Assembly (NCBI GenBank): GCA_020058315.1
Contig: JAGVEK010000556.1
Span: 1 to 7,224, forward strand
Source of the DNA: Candidatus Zixiibacteriota bacterium
GTDB lineage: Bacteria > Zixibacteria > MSB-5A5 > WJJR01
DNA: 7,224 nucleotides
Reading direction: 5' to 3'
The position numbers and the translations under genes were made by a program. Positions 5,915-7,224 of the stretch are shown here, in pieces. Below the pieces are notes generated by a model. The model was given only the letters and a program-made list of their open reading frames with translations, was not told the DNA's origin and made no database searches. Numbering within the stretch: the stretch's first letter is position 1; every line of letters begins with the position of its first letter.

Positions 5915-5915
5915 C
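5893..5915 (+). repeat. Right copy of 23-bp direct repeat (att-like), inside the terminator
   Basis: AGCCTTGCGC, TG, TGCGGGTTT, TC; matches 2771-2793 at 20 of 23 positions. It spans the loop and right arm of the terminator stem. Taken as the host-side att-like end of the element. Confidence 0.6.
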
Positions 5916-5921
5916 ACGTTC

Positions 5922-6014
5922 TGGCGGAGACGCAGGGATTCGAACCCTGGATCCAGGTTTTGCCCAGATGCGCCCTTAGCAGGGGCGTGCCTTCGACCAC
6001 TCGGCCACGTCTCC
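5922..6014 (-). tRNA. tRNA-Ser (anticodon GCU)
   Basis: 93 nt including encoded CCA. Acceptor stem GGAGACG/CGTCTCC with discriminator G, D arm beginning GCCGAGTGG, anticodon stem CGCCC/GGGCG around loop CTGCTAA (anticodon GCT, reading AGC/AGU), a long class II variable arm (ATCTGGG paired with CCTGGAT around CAAAA), and T arm CAGGG-TTCGAAT-CCCTG. All serine-type features are present and the gene looks intact. It is followed directly by its terminator and then by the putative element, so its 3' flank is the likely insertion target. Confidence 0.97.
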
Positions 6015-6059
6015 GAAAACGGCGATGAATCGAAACCCACGGCCGTTTGCAGGGGGCGG

Positions 6060-6065
6060 AGTATA
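6060..6065 (-). promoter_or_regulatory. Probable -10 box of the tRNA-Ser promoter
   Basis: Minus strand TATACT (five of six to consensus), followed by the GC-rich CCGCCCCC, the kind of discriminator seen at stringently controlled stable-RNA promoters. It implies a leader of about 40 nt before the tRNA. No strong -35 box is evident at 16-18 bp. Confidence 0.45.
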
Positions 6066-6094
6066 CCCGAATCGACCTTTGCTGTTGGCGAACG

Positions 6095-6110
6095 CGCGAC
6101 GAAAGTCGCG
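6095..6110 (-). other. Hairpin between the HAD gene and tRNA-Ser
   Basis: CGCGAC-GAAA-GTCGCG, a 6-bp perfect stem about 20 bp after the HAD stop codon. There is no T tract on the minus strand, so it is at best a weak terminator or a processing or stabilising structure for the HAD mRNA. Confidence 0.3.
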
Positions 6111-6128
6111 GCCCGCGGGAAGGCCCGG

Positions 6129-6794
6129 CTAGACGCGCAGGCTGAGCTGCGACCAGCCCCGCTGGGCTGCGACCTGGGCCAGCGTCCGGTCGGCATCGAC
6201 CGCTACCGGATGCGTGACTTTCTCCAGCAGCGGCAGGTCGTTGAGCGAATCGCTGTAGAACCAGCTCTGTTCGAAGCTGCCAAGCCACAGGCCGAGCGAT
6301 TCGAGCCAGGCGTCGACGCGTTCGACCTTGCCTTCGCGAAACGAGGGCGTGCCGCGCGGCTGGCCGGTGAAACGGCCGGCTTCCTGTGCCGGGATCGTGG
6401 CGATCAGGTGCGGGATGTTGAACTCCCTTGCGATCGGCCCGGTGACGAAGCTGTTGGTGGCGGTGACAATGGCCAGCAGGTGGCCGGCATCGGCGTGCTG
6501 CCGCACCAGCGCACGTGCGGCAGCACTGATCAGTGGGCGGATGCGCGTGGCGAGGAATTCGTCATGCCAGGCGTCGAGCTCGGCGCGCGAGTGGCGCGAC
6601 AGTGGGGCGAGCTGGAAATCGAGAAAGGCGTGGATGTCCAGCGTGCCGGCCTTGTACTGCTCGAAGAATTCGATGTTGCGCGCTTCATGCACTTCGCGGT
6701 CGAGCACGCCTTTGCCGATGAGGAATTGCGCCCACTCGAAATCCGAATCGCCGGAGAGGAGGGTGTTGTCGAGGTCGAATAGTGCGAGGTTCAT
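6129..6794 (-). CDS. HAD-IB family phosphatase (SerB/CicA-like)
   Basis: Complete 221-residue HAD-superfamily hydrolase, cytosolic, expected to remove phosphate from a small molecule; substrate unknown. All four motifs are visible: I, FDLDNTLL with D7 (nucleophile) and D9; II, IVTATN with T111; III, K156 in FREGKVERVD; IV, YSDSLNDLPLL with D182 and D186. The helical cap lies between about residues 15 and 85. The length is normal for the HAD-IB/TIGR01490-type group, which includes phosphoserine-phosphatase-like enzymes. The ATG overlaps the hda stop codon by 4 bp (ATGA), so the two are translationally coupled. The hda-HAD order is familiar from betaproteobacteria, where pcnB often follows; here a tRNA and the element follow instead. 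Confidence 0.92.
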   Translation of the reverse strand: MNLALFDLDNTLLSGDSDFEWAQFLIGKGVLDREVHEARNIEFFEQYKAGTLDIHAFLDFQLAPLSRHSRAELDAWHDEFLATRIRPLISAAARALVRQHADAGHLLAIVTATNSFVTGPIAREFNIPHLIATIPAQEAGRFTGQPRGTPSFREGKVERVDAWLESLGLWLGSFEQSWFYSDSLNDLPLLEKVTHPVAVDADRTLAQVAAQRGWSQLSLRV

Positions 6795-7224
6795 GGCTTG
6801 TCGAGATCAAGTGAGGTTTGCATCAGTTCCCGCAGCAGGGGCAGGGTGGGCGGACGCTTTTGTTCGAGCGAGGCGCGGTCGAGGCTGTTCAACATGGCCA
6901 TCAGCGAGGGCAGGTCGCGGCGGCCGTGGCGCAGCAGGTAGTGCACCACGGCGGGATCCATCAGCATGCCGCGTTCGATGGCATGGCGTTGCAGGGCGGC
7001 GGCCTTTTCGTCGTCAGACAGTGCGTGGATTTCGTAAATCAGGGTCTGGCCGATGCGGGTGCGCAGGTCCTCGCGCAGTTCCAGCCGCAGCGGCGGCTCG
7101 CTGCCCGCCAGCAGCATGGCGAGACCGAGAAAGCGCGCCGCATTGAAGGCGCGGAACAGCGCGATCTGGGCCTCAGGCCCGAGCTGCTGCACGTCGTCGA
7201 TCACCAGCAGGCTGCCGGGGGCGA
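6791..7224 (-). CDS. hda: DnaA regulatory inactivator Hda, 5' end beyond window
   Basis: C-terminal 144 residues of a DnaA-like AAA+ protein; the N-terminal part with Walker A lies past the right edge. Hda works with the DNA-loaded sliding clamp to stimulate ATP hydrolysis by DnaA and prevent over-initiation of replication. Visible: Walker B SLLVIDDVQQL near the edge, sensor I region LAMLLAGSEPP, the box VII-type LREDLRTRIG with the candidate arginine finger, and the lid with sensor II region GRRDLPSLMAMLNSLDRASL followed by PPTLPLLRELM. It lacks the DnaA DNA-binding domain IV, ending soon after the AAA+ lid, as Hda does. The stop is coupled to the HAD start. Confidence 0.88.
   Translation of the reverse strand, partial: APGSLLVIDDVQQLGPEAQIALFRAFNAARFLGLAMLLAGSEPPLRLELREDLRTRIGQTLIYEIHALSDDEKAAALQRHAIERGMLMDPAVVHYLLRHGRRDLPSLMAMLNSLDRASLEQKRPPTLPLLRELMQTSLDLDKP

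Larger units (their letters stand above)
2771..5915. mobile_element. Putative small integrative element inserted at the tRNA-Ser terminator
   Basis: Inferred limits are the two copies of an imperfect 23-bp direct repeat, 3122 bp apart. Inside are a tyrosine recombinase, a SAM-like small protein, a winged-helix protein and an AlpA/excisionase-like protein, with control-type repeats near both ends. The right copy is part of the tRNA-Ser terminator, which remains intact, so the inserted DNA would restore the host structure, as elements that use tRNA ends do. No obvious cargo gene lies between the repeats. The Hsp70/GrpE-like pair lies outside and may belong to a second or larger island. The true end could differ, because the left copy has three mismatches. 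Confidence 0.5.

Noticed and set aside
5862..6782. 306-codon open frame on the plus strand
   Set aside because: It is antisense to the tRNA and the HAD gene, whose motifs are clear on the other strand.

Overview
The window looks like a junction between betaproteobacterial core chromosome and accessory DNA. The right end (about 5915-7224) carries the 3' part of hda, a HAD-IB phosphatase gene and a tRNA-Ser(GCU) gene, all on the minus strand. The hda-HAD pair and the close fit of the HAD protein to betaproteobacterial versions suggest a betaproteobacterium, perhaps of the Rhodocyclales type; that rests on recognition by eye, not a search.

Left of the tRNA is a compact integrase module. On the plus strand are a complete tyrosine recombinase (3173-4117) and, overlapping its end by 17 bp, a 96-residue protein resembling a free-standing core-binding (SAM-like) domain (4101-4391). 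Convergent to them on the minus strand is a coupled pair: an AlpA/excisionase-like HTH protein with an AT-hook-like tail (5280-5564) and a 317-residue winged-helix protein (4330-5283). I found an imperfect 23-bp direct repeat (20 of 23 matching) at 2771-2793 and 5893-5915. The right copy lies inside the rho-independent terminator of tRNA-Ser. I infer that these are att-like ends and that about 3.1 kb was inserted into the terminator while keeping it functional.

The two non-coding stretches are rich in structure. 2254-3172 holds a cluster of hairpins around the left repeat and a 72-bp tract of eight 9-bp units just before the integrase. 5565-5879 holds phased copies of ACGGGGACAAT, one inverted, and an operator-like palindrome next to the AlpA-like gene.

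The left part (1-2253, minus strand) is a two-gene chaperone module: a short GrpE-like protein (TTG start) translationally coupled by a 4-bp overlap to an unusual Hsp70 (GTG start), which runs off the left edge. The Hsp70 keeps the ATPase motifs and a recognisable substrate-binding beta domain, but about 115 extra residues separate them where DnaK has a short linker. This pair lies outside the inferred 3.1-kb element. It may be cargo of a larger or tandem island at the same tRNA locus.

In short: an accessory chaperone pair, then a minimal integrative element with its own control proteins, inserted next to a tRNA-Ser and a conserved hda operon.
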